From Galeruca laticollis (lineage: Eukaryota > Arthropoda > Insecta > Coleoptera > Chrysomelidae), in the NCBI GenBank assembly GCA_963921935.1, contig OY998176.1:173534445-173598444 (forward strand): DNA of 64,000 bases, read 5' to 3'. Under the pieces are notes generated by a model that was given only the letters and a program-made list of their open reading frames with translations, made no database searches and was not told the origin of the DNA. Each line of letters opens with the position of its first letter. Position 1 is the stretch's first letter. The translations under genes were made by a program, and so were the position numbers. Shown here in pieces: positions 47,440-59,599 of this stretch.

Positions 47440-48035
47440 TGGCGAAAATGAATGTAGATAAAATATCAAATATTTGTAAACATAAACCTTACTTATTAGA
47501 GTGTCTGCGACTGTGGAAATTAGTGTCACCTGAAAATGATTTCCTATGTGATAAATTTGTGGGCCAGTTTACTTTACAAAACGTCAACTCTCGGTAAGAT
47601 CATATCAAGGATTAAAAAGGTTAAATGAAATTTTTATTGCTGCGTCAGTGGATGGCGACACAGTTGTAGGAATAAGGTGTCTTTCAGAAAACAGAGACGG
47701 AAACAGTGTGGTAGAGTGCGATCATTCAGGAATAGAACGTTTTTCCATAATAGCAAATTGACATATTTCTAAATTTTGGGATTTTTTAATTTGTGGGTAG
47801 AGAACGTAAGTTTGGAGTGTATTGCTCGAGAATTGGAGATTAGTTCGCGTACGGCTGTTAATGGGGCTAGTTTTTGCAGGGAGGTACTGTTAGATGCTTT
47901 GAGTGATCCAAAAAAAGGTGGTGGAAATTGATGGAAGCAAATTCGGCAAACGAAAATATCACAAAAGCCATCCCGTTGAGGGTCAATGGGTTTTTGGTAG
48001 TTATGAGAGAGGTCTCGCTCTTATCCCTCTACTTT
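47440..48035 (+). pseudogene. Merlin/IS1595-type transposase fragment
   Basis: The start frame MAKMNVDKISNICKHK is followed, in shifting frames, by ECIARELEISSRTAVN and FCREVLLDAL (DNA-binding part). Then comes the catalytic core start VEIDGSKFGKRKYHKSHPVE followed by GQWVFGSYERGLALIPL, a diagnostic ISXO2/Merlin string with the first catalytic Asp. At least four frameshifts or stops precede it. Sequence similarity stops near 48035, where a LINE tail on the other strand begins, so the catalytic C-terminus is lost. Confidence 0.8.
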
Positions 48036-48180
48036 CGAAAGAGTATGGTGACCTCCTGTCTCAATTGCTTGGTTCGTAGCTCTCCATCGTTCTCTATCTT
48101 GAGCTGCAGGAGAAGCTTCCTGCAGACCGTGACAGATGATTTTCTCGGTTTGATCCACCCAGCGCGTCGATTCGTCTTGG
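48036..48180 (-). pseudogene. LINE C-terminal tail fragment
   Basis: The minus strand encodes RWVDQTEKIICHGLQEASPA then AQDRERWRATNQAIETGGHH, the well-known C-terminal tail type of RTE/Jockey-like LINEs (G.P..RW.D.......W...AQDR..WR). No RT remains, so this is a severely 5'-truncated insertion or a scrap. Confidence 0.7.
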
Positions 48181-48840
48181 TCGTTTGCCATTGATTTTGT
48201 CTTTGAAAATAAGTTTTTTCAGCCGATTTGTTCTTCTTGAAATGAGCCCAAAAATACCTTAGATATGACTGGTTTATCATGGTCGACAGCCTTGTTGTGA
48301 CATTTAATTCATTAAGAATTGACACGTTAGTACGATGTGCATGAGATTAGCAGCATTCATCTATAGGTCCACATTTATCTATTAGTAGTTTGCGAAAAAA
48401 GCGCTTCGAGACAACGATTCGCAGTGCGCTTTTTCCATAACTGATAACATAACATAATATACAGCCGCTACATATCTCAAAACGCGAACCTTACAGATTA
48501 TCTAGAATTCCTAAAAATGCTAAGCAAAAATATGTGACAGAAAACACATTTTGGTCGGAAGAGATTTCACTGCTAAGTCGCATATTTATGTGGGAATCAA
48601 AAGTATCAAAAGTAGAGAATGAGAAAGGAAAGAACATGGATGGCTGGAGGAAGAGGACCTAATCATACATAACCAAGTGATCACTCCAACATTTGTAAGA
48701 ATAGACTATGGCAGTTTCGTAGACATAACAATTAGCATCAAAAAAACTCTTTAAGAAGAAAATGAACTGGATAGTATTCAATACAGAGAACCTGAGATAT
48801 CATCAAAATATTACATATGAGATTCAGGAGATTCCTAAAT
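48181..48840. other. Unassigned sequence
   Basis: No recognisable frame or repeat. Confidence 0.4.
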
Positions 48841-50190
48841 AAAAAGAGCATATAGTAGAATAAACGAGGGGGAACTAATTCTGTTAACACAATGGATTGG
48901 ACAGCAAATACAAGAAAGCGGTGATTGGAGATTAGAGAATCAGGTCATGAAAGATATAACTAAGGCATGCGATACAATATTTCCGAATAAAGCCCCGAGA
49001 CCAAATACACCGGTGGACAAAAGAGGTAAATGAGAAACGGAAGGAAGGTATTAAACAAAGAAGACTTCTTGCCAAAATTAACTCACAGTGAGCCTCGCAA
49101 AATCTATTGTCGAAGCAAAGACTAATGTCTGGCAACGGAGTTATACAAGAAGTTGAATACGACAAATGGGGAAAAGGATACCGCCTCGTCATGGACAAAT
49201 GAAAACCAAGGCCTCCGCTATAGTTATCGGCCGAAGATTCACTCGACATTGCTAAAAAGCTGTTCCCCATTAAACAAACTGCTTGCCGGCAATCCCTCTA
49301 CTTCCGTTTGAGGACCTTATGACAGTCGATAATGGCCTACTAGATAGAAAAGCACGTTGTTCCGCACATATATAATATATTAGTCAGATACCTAGAAAAG
49401 AGAATTATGTTTTGGTGGTAAACTCTGCTAAAATTACGGTAACGTGGGAGTCCCACAAGACTTGGTGCTGAGGGCCACACTCTGTAATCTGTATTATGAC
49501 GAGGTATTAGGACAACCAATGCCTCATGGTACGATACTTATGAGATACTCTAATGATCTCGCAGTGGTGGTAACAGCCAAGGACGCTCAAAATTAGTAAC
49601 GACATCCAGGAGACTCTCAAAGTATATCACATTCGGGATGCAGAGGAAAAAACTGAAAATCGCTGCACACAAAACCAAAAAAGTCTTACACGCAGCCAGA
49701 AATGATACAAATAAAATCACAATCGAGGTAGAAAACACACGTTTCTCCAGCCAAGAAGCAGTAAAATGTCTAGGGATTCATTTAGACCGCAATATGTATA
49801 TGTGCTATCATATCCGTAAAACTGATGAATATGCAAATAAAGCAATTGGCAAACGTCGGAGAGCTGATAGAATCAAGGAGAAGAATATCTTAAAACAATG
49901 ATATAGACAGATACTGATTTTAATTCAAAGAGGAATGGCAATCGAGGTCATAAACGCCAATCGAACAACCTCAACGAGAGACCTGATGGTTAAAGCTAGA
50001 CTGCTGTCAATATACCTACTGTAGAAGTGAGAATGCTTATAGAACATGGAAAAACCAAAAGAGAAGCTCGCAGAATTATCTTGTATGAATGGCAAGATAG
50101 GTGGATAATGGAAGAAAGAAAAGGAGAGTGGAGGAAAAAATTATACCAGACTCGAGAACATGGAACAAACAGAAGCATGGACAGGTAAAC
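48841..50190 (+). pseudogene. R1-clade LINE ORF2 remnant
   Basis: Scattered frames keep the R1 order: DWRLENQVMKDITKACD (endonuclease-RT linker, ~48920), INSQ.ASQNL (~49078), then RT GVPQDLVLRATLCNLYYDEV (~49446) with LMRYSNDLAVVVTAKDA (~49535). The catalytic box reads SND rather than ADD. KIAAHKTKKVL and AVKCLGIHLDRN follow (~49655-49790), with the thumb to ~49900 and a C-terminal W...TGRW-type tail near 50090-50190. Numerous stops and frameshifts. Inactive and old. Confidence 0.7.
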
Positions 50191-51890
50191 TAGTTATTAA
50201 CACAACTACCACAACACTAGTAAAAAATCAAGTAGCAGCCTCCAATGTCTCTTTTAAACTAGCTGAGTTGCAGCTGCTGACAAAAGAAAAATTTCAACAA
50301 GTAACATTTGCGCCCATGTAGAGAAAATTTAAAAATATTTTATTGAAAGAGAGCACGTTATGGATGACGTGCAAGAATTAACTATAAATGTTGGAGAACA
50401 AACCAGTGGGAGTGAATCAAAACTGCCTGACAATGGAACAGAATAGGATAATTTAGGTTGTCAACCAATATAGTAATTCAATTATGAATGCCGTTTACAT
50501 GAAATTGTTCCATTTTATTATTTATCTTTCTTACTCACCTATTCTACCTACTGATAGTAATGTAATAAGTACGACTATGGAGAAAAAGAGAGGAAAATAA
50601 TTTTCTATATTAATAAATCCGTAAACACGCTGTGAATATATAATTCAAAGTTAAAACAAAATTATGCGATCGTTTGCTTACTCAACAAAAACAAACCAAA
50701 AAAAACGTAATTGGAGAATTCATAGAAAAGGTAAATGTGTTCGGTCCGAGGGACAGACGAGATTTGTTTGCGAAAGGTGTCAGGTAGGTTTTGATCGCAA
50801 TCGTAGGGACAAGATAGCGTCTCGTATCACATGTACGGGTACGTTTGTCAGCCCGGGTAAAGTATTTTAATTTATTTAAAAAATATTTGGCTGTATTGTT
50901 CTAGAACTTACTCTCCTTGCGTCGCGAATCTGAGTGGTCAGGGTGATATTTAGCTATCACCGGTAGCGAGAGGTTGTCCCTTACAGATAAGACTCCGGCA
51001 AAGGTTCCAGAGACTGTTTCATCCTAAACTTGAGGGCGCGAGTGTCAGTAGATCCCGTTTCGTCGCTACGTGTTACCCATCACACACCGACATCCAGTAA
51101 AAGCTGTCATCCTGTAAGTTTTCGAATCCCTTTTTATATAATAACGGAATAACATTGTTTTGCTGTCTCACCATGAGGAATAATTAATCATAGCCGTACT
51201 ATACACGCTGAACCCTGACCCCCAAGAGGCGGGGACGCGGCATAATAAAATTTTGGGGAATATTGTAACCTAGATCCTTTTTTAGTTTGGACCTAGTAAG
51301 AACTAGAATTTCACACAGAAATAATTATTTTAATTTTATTTTGACTAGGAAATAGGTTTTCCCATTCTAACGTTACATTTTAGATAAATTAAGAAAGAAT
51401 TGTATTCTGAATATCTTGGGCCCTCCAGGTAGATTATATCGAGTTCCTTGTCAAGTGACCCTACTATATTTCATACGTTTTGTGATCATATGTTAATTTC
51501 AGCCAAGAGGTCGTTAGTCAGTAAATATTGTATTTTTTCGAGTAATACAAAGTTGAATTTTGATGACGCCTGCGTCATCACCAACTTAGTTGCAAATAGT
51601 TTTATGTCGGCCTAAGCTAACACAAAGAATATCTTCCTAGGTTTTTTTAATCAATAGATAGGTACAGGGCTCATTGAAATTTGTTCCACGGAATTACAGT
51701 TTACATTTAAGCAGCTTTATCAGATAGGAAATTAATTCGGGGTTCTTTTGAATAGCTGCTCATTTAAAAATAGATACAGGGTACGTTCAGTAGTTGTTAC
51801 ACAGGGATAATTGCCGCCATTATCATACTGGGTGGATAATTGTAAACATAGAGAATGAAATAGACTAGTTTAATGTTAATCAACCCTCTC
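50191..51890. other. Unassigned 1.7-kb stretch
   Basis: One frame (50664-50870) is Lys/Arg/Cys-rich (VCERCQVGFDRN) but short and without a recognised domain. 51170-51250 contains a GC-richer patch ('ccccaagaggcggggacgcgg'). No repeats of other parts of the window were noticed. Confidence 0.4.
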
Positions 51891-52064
51891 TAGGGGAATT
51901 ATCACCATGCAGTTGGTGAGCGGGCTCAGTAACCTACAGCCAGGGAGTGATGCCGGCGGTAGCATAGCTACCGGTAGGGCCACCTATGCCTGGAAGGTCT
52001 TGAAGTTCGCCAGTCATATATATAAAAATCAACTTAAATAAGAGATACAATCTGCAGATCATTT

Positions 52065-53026
52065 AAGCCCACGCACCGACACGTAAGGCAGAAGACGAAG
52101 AGATCGAAAGATTCTACGAAGATCTGGCCAAAGCTCGCCAAATGGAAAGAGCACACTTCGTAATAATCATGGGAGACTTTAATGCCAAGATAGGAGAACG
52201 GAAACATGGAGATACGGATTATGTCGGAAATTTCGTATTAGGCGAAAGGAATGAAAGAGTAGAGACTCTTACAAATTACAAATTACCTGGACGAAGGAAA
52301 CCTATACTGTCTCGATACATTCTTCAAGAAACCAAAGCAACGCAAATGGACCTGGTGCAGTGCAGACAATGAAACCAGAAACTAAATTGATTCTATCCTT
52401 TCCAACAAGAAGACAATATGTAGGGATGTATCGGTTCTAAACATATTTAATACGGGAAGCGATCATAGACTAGTAAGAGCAAAAATTAAAATAGATACTG
52501 CAACTGGAAGGAAAATGCTCCTTAAAATCACCGCTATCCTACTAGTGATGTTCTACAACTAAAAGAAACAGAATATCAAAACGACCTACATCAAAAGCTA
52601 ACAAAAATAAAAGTGGGGCGACTGGACATACACGAACTCGCAGATAAAATCACAAGCGCTCTGAAAACGTCGGTAAAGAATATATGGGCAAGGACAAAAA
52701 ATCACAAAGACGCAAAGCTAAGTCAAGACACACTAAAACTATTGGAAAAAAGACGTAACGCAGAGGACAAGACAACCCAAGAATATATGGACTTAAACAA
52801 GCAGATCAAGAAAGGAATAAGAAGGGATAAAAGAACATACAATGCGAAACTTATAGAGGAAACCATAAAGGATAACTGCAAGATGAAGGTTTCGAATAAA
52901 CATTTTTCGAAAAGTAAAACAAAAAACACAAAAATGCGAAATGAAAACAATATTATAGTTCACAACAAATCATTAAATCGATTGAACTTTTCTATACTGA
53001 ATTTTATTCATCTAAAACTCAAATAA
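52065..53026 (+). pseudogene. RTE endonuclease and endonuclease-RT linker (broken)
   Basis: HAPTRKAEDEEIERFYEDLA near 52070 and IIMGDFNAKIGERKHGDTDY (~52162-52230, with the DFNAKIG catalytic motif) mark the AP endonuclease. NTGSDHRLVRAKI (~52455) is its C-terminal SDH motif. Frames shift near 52270-52380 and 52520-52600. From 52613 to 53026 a 137-codon frame encodes the basic linker (EKRRNAEDKTTQEYMDLNKQ). Confidence 0.8.
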
Positions 53027-53045
53027 CAGTAAATAGATAAACATC

Positions 53046-53659
53046 ATGAATGTCGGATCCAAGGATTCTCATCAATCGGTGGAACAGGCGGGATTTAGAA
53101 AGGGATACAGTACGATAGATAACCTATATACAGTCCGTACCCTCATAGAAAAATGCTCGGAATATAACGTACCTCTACACCTAGCCTCCGTTGATTTCCA
53201 AAAGGCTTTCGACACAGTTGAATTATGGTCAATCCTAACGGCTCTGCAAAACGTAAGAATAGATTCGAGATGCATCCAAATCATCGAAAGTATTTATAAG
53301 GAAGCAACGATACATATTAGATTGGATGAAACAACTTTCAAAAACAAAATACCACTGAAAAGGGGAGTGCGTCGGGGAGACACCATCTCACCTGAACTAT
53401 TCAAGCTGGCCCTCGAAGATATCTTAAAAAAATTAGAGTGGGAGATCAAAGGCATTAATATAGAAGACGGTGCCAGACTTAACCACCTCAGATTCGCAGA
53501 CGTCATAGTCCTAATAAGTAACAACGTCACGGAACTACAAGAGATGCTAAATGAATTGAATCTAGCATCTATAAATATCGGGTTAAATTTGAATTATAGT
53601 AAAACAAAAATAATGAGTTCTGAATATATCGACATATTCATTCAAGATAATAACATCGA

Positions 53660-53699
<40 letters not shown>

Positions 53700-54230
53700 G
53701 GGAAACACTATCAAATTGGATAAAGAAAATCAACACGCGAAAATAAAAAGACGCATAATATTGACATGGGTAGCTTTCGGCAAGCTGGAGCACATTCTTA
53801 AAAACAACATGATCCCTATAAATTTGAAACGCAAAGTATATGATACCTGTGCAAACATACGGATTGGAAACAATTAGCCTAACAAAAGCATCTGCAGACA
53901 AGGTTTTAACAACCCAAAGAGCAATGGAACGAAGCATGCTAAGGATCTCACTCCGCGACAAAATTAGAAATGAGGATATCAGAGTGCAAACTAGAGTTAC
54001 CAATATAATACAAAAAGCGGCTTAGATGAAGTGGCGGTTGGTCGGTCAGCTGGCTAGACTGGATAAAGATAGATGGACACATAAAATAACAGTTTGGAGG
54101 CCTAGACAGACCAAGCAAAGCATATGATGCCCACAGAAGAGATGGGTAGACGACATTAAGAAGGTGGTAGGCAAGAACTAGTTAAGTACATCTAGGGACA
54201 GGGAGAGATGGAAACAAATGAGAGAGGCCT
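53046..54230 (+). pseudogene. RTE reverse transcriptase and C-terminal tail (broken)
   Basis: The frame 53046-53723 starts in RT with EQAGFRKGYSTIDNL, then LASVDFQKAFDTVE (A box) and RGVRRGDTISPELF (B box). The catalytic box is LRFADVIVL, so the second Asp of FADD is Val. At 53662 an (AT)n expansion replaces part of the IYLGNTI motif and shifts the frame. Decayed frames continue through KRKVYDTC, GRSAG.TG and RW.DDIKKV-like sequence to ~54230. Not functional. Confidence 0.85.
53662..53696. repeat. (AT)n microsatellite inside the RTE coding region
   Basis: About 35 bases of alternating AT between codons for NIEC and YLGN. It appears to have expanded from the Tyr/Ile codons of the YLG motif. 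Confidence 0.9.
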
Positions 54231-54262
54231 ATATCCAGGAGTGGAAAACTATGGGTTGAGGA

Positions 54263-55032
54263 GGAAGAAGAAGAATGTTAATTAAGGATTATATAATTGT
54301 TGTTATTATTGTTTTTAGCGAATCCGTTTCATTCACTCTACAGGAGCGACCATTCGTCAAATCAACCCAGTTCTCGCGGATACTCTAAGCCCAGGCAGAT
54401 CAACGAAACCCTTGCCGCTCGAGCCCGCAATGCCTCTCTAGGCCTTTTTCTGGGAGACGAATTACTCGTTCTCCCTTGTGCCTGATGGCACTGGTGACAG
54501 TGCTGCCTAAAGAGAGAGTTATATAATAAACACTGGGAAAACCCAGCGATTTATTAGAGTGGTGACAGCGTTCAAACGAGTGGTTATTATAATTGTTTAT
54601 ACGAAGCCAATTTTCAGCCCGACACTGTGAACTTTGACTGTACTATTACCGTTGCACTAATTGAGCATCAGTTGAGCCTATGTTTTCTGTTCTCGCTCTA
54701 ATAATTTTGGACATAACCAACGCGCAGGTATTTTCAAGGTAATATACGTTGAGAAAATCAAAATACTCTATAAAGTACGTTAACGAAATTCGATGGAACA
54801 TATGATTGGAAATTATTAACGTGCTGCAGTATTCATAGTGAACGTATTCCAAGACGTTTATGACAAAACTAACATTGATAGGATAACATTCCTGTCTTTT
54901 CATAAGAGAGCATAAAATGCCTTCTGATTTTTCTCATTATAAAATCTTCTGGTTGTTACTCATCCAGTGCTGGGCAAATTAAGTGAACGCATCTATGATA
55001 TTGTTAGGTATTTGTTGTCAAATATTACAAAT
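54263..55032. other. Unassigned, possible LTR end near 54570
   Basis: 54330-54580 has mixed composition and contains 'aataaacactggg' followed by TGGTGACAGCG, which could be an LTR end plus PBS. No second copy is present in the window to confirm it. The remainder shows nothing recognisable. Confidence 0.3.
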
Positions 55033-55983
55033 TGTAATGACATAAATACATTACTATAAAACTCGATTTAGGGAACCAGTTAGCGCCGCGATGACGAGAT
55101 ACCCCACCAGAACAGCAGAGCCCCCACGCCGCACGAGGAATCGACGGTAGGAGGGGCAGAGACTTTCACCACTACCACCATGATGGATATAAAAATACGA
55201 ACCAACAGACGAAGAGACGACTTGGTTTACAGACTCCATCTCCTACAAGTTCAGCCGCCTCCAGTGCGAAGCGTAGGTAGAGGGTATTGACTTCAACCTT
55301 AAACGCTTTACACTATCTTTCGTCGAGTGTTGTACTAAGTCGGAGTATTGATCCCACTTTATACATCATTCATTAGAACGGCCGTTGGTTTCTGGTATTG
55401 ACGGAAACGAGAACGATTGTTCAAACTGTTAGAAGAATTTCGGTGTGGTACGGACACACTGGAAGCTCTACAGTATCTCCGTAGGGAAGCACCGTTAAGC
55501 CGGGTACTGACTGGCTATAAGCGATCGCTTCACCTGTTAGTATAATTTCGGTGTGGTATTGACACGTTGTAATAACTACAGTCCCTGCACGTAGAAGTAT
55601 TTGTTGAGCTGGGTACTGACCAGCTACAAACGATACTCTCAAATCTTAAGACCAAATCCGAAAGAGTATTGATCCGCCGGTTGCTTATATCCCTGGCTGA
55701 CTGAACGTTCCACAGGACACCGTCGAGTATATCGCCGGAATCGACATACACACCGCTATAGTTTCACCCACATACTATTCGGACCATCAGTACCTATCAA
55801 TCGACGAAAGAATACGGATTGTCGAAGCGTGACCTTCAAAATATTTACGTATCGGAGAAATATATAGAATATTGAATTTTAGTTAATTTTTGTCGTTGTG
55901 AATAATATTATTTTTTAGAAATAAATCAGTTAATTTAATTGAACTCTGTCTCCTTTGGGCTTACCTGGGCAATACGCATTACA
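55033..55983 (+). repeat. Left LTR of copy B (951 bp)
   Basis: Same family as 28974-29877, but clearly diverged. It contains an extra ~50-bp segment near 55858-55920 ('tatagaatattgaatttt') also present in the right LTR of copy B and absent from copy A. Confidence 0.92.
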
Positions 55984-55985
55984 GA

Positions 55986-55999
55986 ATGGCGCCCGAGCA
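55986..55999 (+). other. Primer-binding site of copy B
   Basis: TGGCGCCCGAGCAG two bases after the left LTR. Confidence 0.8.
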
Positions 56000-56140
56000 G
56001 CAAAATTAAATTGCGTAGCCCGGTATGAACGTTTTTTTGCCTCGTCAACAGAGACTAACGAAACCAAAGAATTTTTATTCCCAGAAAATTAATTCAAATT
56101 TGAAAGGCGGAGTTTTAGGACATCGTAATAAACACTGACA

Positions 56141-56672
56141 ATGGCATCCGAAAGCGATGATGGAGCGTATGGATTAGAAGTAGTGGACGAGAAAGTTCGA
56201 TGGGTTTACAGACTACAATATAAAAGAAGGACTTCTATACAGGCATCTTTGGGATAAATACGATTTCAAAGAAGCAGAAATGTCAAACCCGTGGAAACTA
56301 TGTATCCCAGAAAACAAACGCGCGAAATTGATATCGGAGAACCACGAGTTTCCAACCGCAGGACACCTAGGTATCGCAAAAACGATAGCACGATTAGCCA
56401 AAGATTATTACTGGCCGGGGATGTTTAAAGACGCGACAAAGCACGTCCGTAACTGCAACAACTTCCAGCAGTACAAACCATTACAGCAGCAACCTCCAGG
56501 AAAAATGTACACCACAAAAATCCCAGACTCACCATGGGAAGCAATAACGTCCTATGTCATAGGACCACTACCCACTCTACGGGGAAGATACCACACCGCC
56601 AATAAAACCGACCAGCAAGCTACCAATAACCCCCGGGCGGGGTCTAGAGAGTACGTGGGCAGCCCTAAATAA
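56141..56672 (+). pseudogene. Gag start fused out of frame to an integrase fragment
   Basis: ATG 56141 opens MASESDDGAYGLEVVDEK, the Gag N-terminus also seen in copy A. Around 56215 the sequence switches to integrase: IKEGLLYRHLWDKYDF, KLISENHEFPTAGHLGIAKT and DYYWPGMFKD, in another frame open to TAA at 56670. In the HHCC finger the final CxxC is spoiled (CNNFQQYK instead of C..C). SPWEAITSYVIGPLP lacks the usual Asp before the IGPLP string, and the core is deleted after TANK. Sequence from ~56690 to 56910 is likely the Pol C-terminus. Confidence 0.8.
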
Positions 56673-57005
56673 GTTCCCCAAACTATTCGGATCACCACGA
56701 CCGTCCGACCTGAAGCTACCGGAAAACATTATACCACTACCAGCGACCACACTTCAGAAACAACCCATAAAGATGAGTATACCGCTTGAAAACCTCGTCC
56801 CAGAACACCTACGGCAGCACCCCACTGGCAAGAGAAGATACCGGCTATGTTTACCATATGGGAAGAAGTTAAAGATCAAGTACTAACAACCAGTAAGAAG
56901 CACCACCAACAGACGACCGACAACGACCCAACGATGATGACAACAAAAAAAATCTTTCCGAATTTAATTCCTGGAAACATTTCTTTTCCCGAAGAGAGGG
57001 GGATC

Positions 57006-57976
57006 TGTAATGACATAAATACATTACTATGAAACTCGATTCAGGAAACCAGTTAGCGCCGCGATGACAAGATACCCCACGAGAACAGCAGAGCCCCCAC
57101 GTCGGATGCGCACGAGGAATCGACGGTAGAAGGGACAGAGACTTCCACCACTACCACCACGATGGATATAAAAATGCGAACCAACAGACGAAGAGACGAC
57201 TTGGTTTACGGACTCCAGCTCCTACAAGTTCAGCCGCCTCCAGTGAGAAGCGTAGGTCGAGGGTATTGACTTCAACCTCTATTGCTTCACACTATCTTTC
57301 GTCGAGTGTTGTACTAAGTCGGAGTATTGATCCTACTTTATACATCATTCATTAGAACGGCCATCGGTTCCTGGTATTGACGGAAACAAGAACGATTGTT
57401 CAAACTGTTAGAAGAATTTCGGTGTGGTACTGACACACTGAAAGCTCTACAGTATCTCCGTAGGGAAGCACTGTTAAGCCGGGTACTGACTGGCTATAAA
57501 CGATCGCATTAACTGTTAGTATAATTTCGGTGTTGTATTGACACGCTGTAATAACTACAGTCCCTACACGTAGGAGTATTCGTTAAGCTGGGTACTGACT
57601 AGCTACAAACGATACTCCCAAATTTCGAGACCAAAACCGAAAGAGTATTTATCCGCCGGCTGCTCATATCCCTGGCTGACTGAACATTCCACAGGACATA
57701 GAGAGTCTCGTACACCGTCGAGTATATCGCCGGAATCGAAATACACACCGCTATAGTTTCACCTACATACTATTCGGACCAACAGTACTCATAAAATCGA
57801 CGAACGGATACGGACCGTCGAAGCGTGACCTAAAAAAAATTTACGTACCGGAGAAATATATAGAATATTGAATTTTAGTTTATTTTTGTCGTGAATAATA
57901 TTATTTTTTAGAAAAAAATCAGTTAATTTAATTGAACTCTGTCTCCTTTGGGCTTACTTGGGCAATACGCATTACA
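57006..57976 (+). repeat. Right LTR of copy B (971 bp)
   Basis: Starts TGTAATG directly after the purine tract and ends CATTACA, followed by AAAT. It differs from the left LTR at many scattered positions, so the insertion is not recent. Confidence 0.92.
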
Positions 57977-57980
57977 AAAT

Positions 57981-58852
57981 ACTTGAAAAATTAACAAGAA
58001 TTTTTTTAATGGGCTACCATCAGTTTTTTCTTTCGTTCATGTGTAACCTCAACCTGTCAATTAAAGCAGATTTACTGCAGAAATTATCTATATTCATCAC
58101 AGATTGGAAAACATAATAAAATAGATAAAACATTTATTCTATCAGTGCGTACATACTGTATAAAAACCTGACAACCCATCTTCTTTCAATTAATGATAAA
58201 ACAAAAAAGTGGTTGTCGTAGTGATATCAATTTAGAAAAGGTAAATAGACGGAAGGGAGCGTCGATCTTCAAGGCTGAACTTGAGTGGTTCAATATTATA
58301 GTTACAGAAATAAACGACCTAGCTACTCATTTATTAAATAACTCAAACCGATTAGAAATTCTCTTGAGAAAAGCATCCACAATGTTTTCCAATATTTCAC
58401 GTGAATTTGAAAATATTTAGCAATCAACTTATATTCATAAATTATTGGAGAAAATAAAAATTAATGTGTGTACTTATGTACGCACGAGAGAAGTTATACG
58501 TCTTTGGAGTGACAAAACAAAAATATCTCGTCAAATTTCACCACGCTCACCAGAACTAATGTTGGTTATTATATTTAATCAATTGAGGATACATATTTAC
58601 AGCTGATTTTTATTATAAATTATTTCAGTAAATTGATTGAATATGAATATCAAAACAAACACTCAATTTCAACATTAATAAGCTTTTATCGTGAGTATTC
58701 GCAATAAATTCACCACCACATAAATGTAAAATCACAAACGCACAAAAGCATATTTATGTATGAATTCAGTTTATATATCCACTGATATGGAGCACGTATT
58801 ACATATTTACAAATATATGAATAACTTCCCAAGGTTCCTAAAGTACAGTTGA
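57981..58852. other. Unassigned AT-rich sequence
   Basis: A 75-codon frame at 58193-58420 (MIKQKSGCRSDINLEKVNRR) has no recognised domain. It could be chance or a scrap of a larger gene. Nothing else identified. Confidence 0.35.
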
Positions 58853-59017
58853 ATTATTGGATCTTCACCCGTGCGTCATTAATATCTGATAACAGAACCG
58901 ACAACTGTCAAATTATTTTGTTCTGTTCTTCACTATTTATAGAAACAGATGCCACTTACTAATTATGTCGGTTATGTTATAAGATATTTAAGACGCACGG
59001 GTAAAAATCCAATAATG
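58853..59017. mobile_element. ~165-bp MITE-like inverted-repeat element
   Basis: TTATTGGATCTTCACCCGTG at the left is mirrored by CACGGGTAAAAATCCAATAA at the right, continuing inward through 'cgtc'. No coding capacity. Confidence 0.7.
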
Positions 59018-59330
59018 TAATTGTATATAGGCTGTCTATAAACTATTGAAGGTGACCTGACGTCGCCATATTGCGCGTCATCGTGCCGGTCGTGTATACC
59101 AGTTCACTGTTGTTTGAAGTTTTGTTTTTGGTGTTTATGGTTGTTTCCTCATAGTTTCGTGTAATTTTATTCATAAAATAAAAACAATTAATATTGTATA
59201 TTATGTTATTAAATCTTCAGCAAGGTAAGTTAATAGCTATAAACTTAAATTAAGTCATGGTCTTCAATTGAATTGTAGGTTAATGTGAAACTCATATTCC
59301 AGTATCTACTTGTATTTTCTATTACACCAG

Positions 59331-59560
59331 ATGCCTAGAGGAAAATAGTGTGTGTTGCAGAAGCAATTCAAAAGAGACAAAAGAAACTGGGAAATACATC
59401 ATGTCTTTTTCGTTTCCTCAAAAGACCCAGAAAATCATTGATCCGATAATGTTACAGAAGAGACCGCTTTTCAGTTGAAAGTGAAATAGTATGCAGCAAA
59501 CATTTTAAATCAGACGACTTTGAAGATGAGATGAAAGCCATTTTCATGAGCATCAAAAGC
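59331..59560 (+). pseudogene. THAP-like zinc-finger fragment
   Basis: MPRGK followed, in shifted frames, by CCRSNSKETKETGKYIMSFS, FP, and later VCSKHFKSDDFEDEM. This resembles the THAP layout C..C, HxFP and C..HF..DDF. Several frameshifts are needed. THAP domains occur in P-element transposases and host factors, and which applies here cannot be told. A GTAAGT-like donor lies at 59225 in the region upstream. Confidence 0.55.
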
Positions 59561-59599
59561 TCAAAACATTTGAAGTGGAGAAAATGTTGACCTCAGTTG

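Larger units (their letters stand above)
51895..54260 (+). mobile_element. RTE-clade LINE, internally deleted
   Basis: A leader with 'gccggcggtagcatagctac' precedes an AP endonuclease, a linker, an RT and the C-terminal tail ending in YPGVENYGLRRKKK-like sequence with a purine-rich 3' end (~54240-54262). The start of the endonuclease and the piece between 53026 and 53046 (RT N-terminus) are missing. Confidence 0.8.
55033..57976 (+). mobile_element. Deleted Gypsy-like LTR element (copy B), complete ends
   Basis: LTRs at 55033-55983 and 57006-57976 (TGTAATG...CATTACA) are flanked by the 4-bp duplication AAAT (55029-55032 and 57977-57980). A PBS follows the left LTR and a purine tract (gaagagagggggatc) precedes the right one. 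The interior joins the first ~25 Gag codons to the integrase zinc finger, out of frame, and lacks protease, RT and RNase H. It must have been mobilised by another copy or deleted after insertion. Confidence 0.92.

Noticed and set aside
50664..50870. Cys/Arg-rich 68-codon frame as a small zinc-binding protein
   Set aside because: There is no recognised motif spacing and no supporting context. It is short enough to be chance.
58193..58420. 75-codon frame as a host gene
   Set aside because: No domain, splice structure or conserved string could be recognised. It is left as unassigned sequence.
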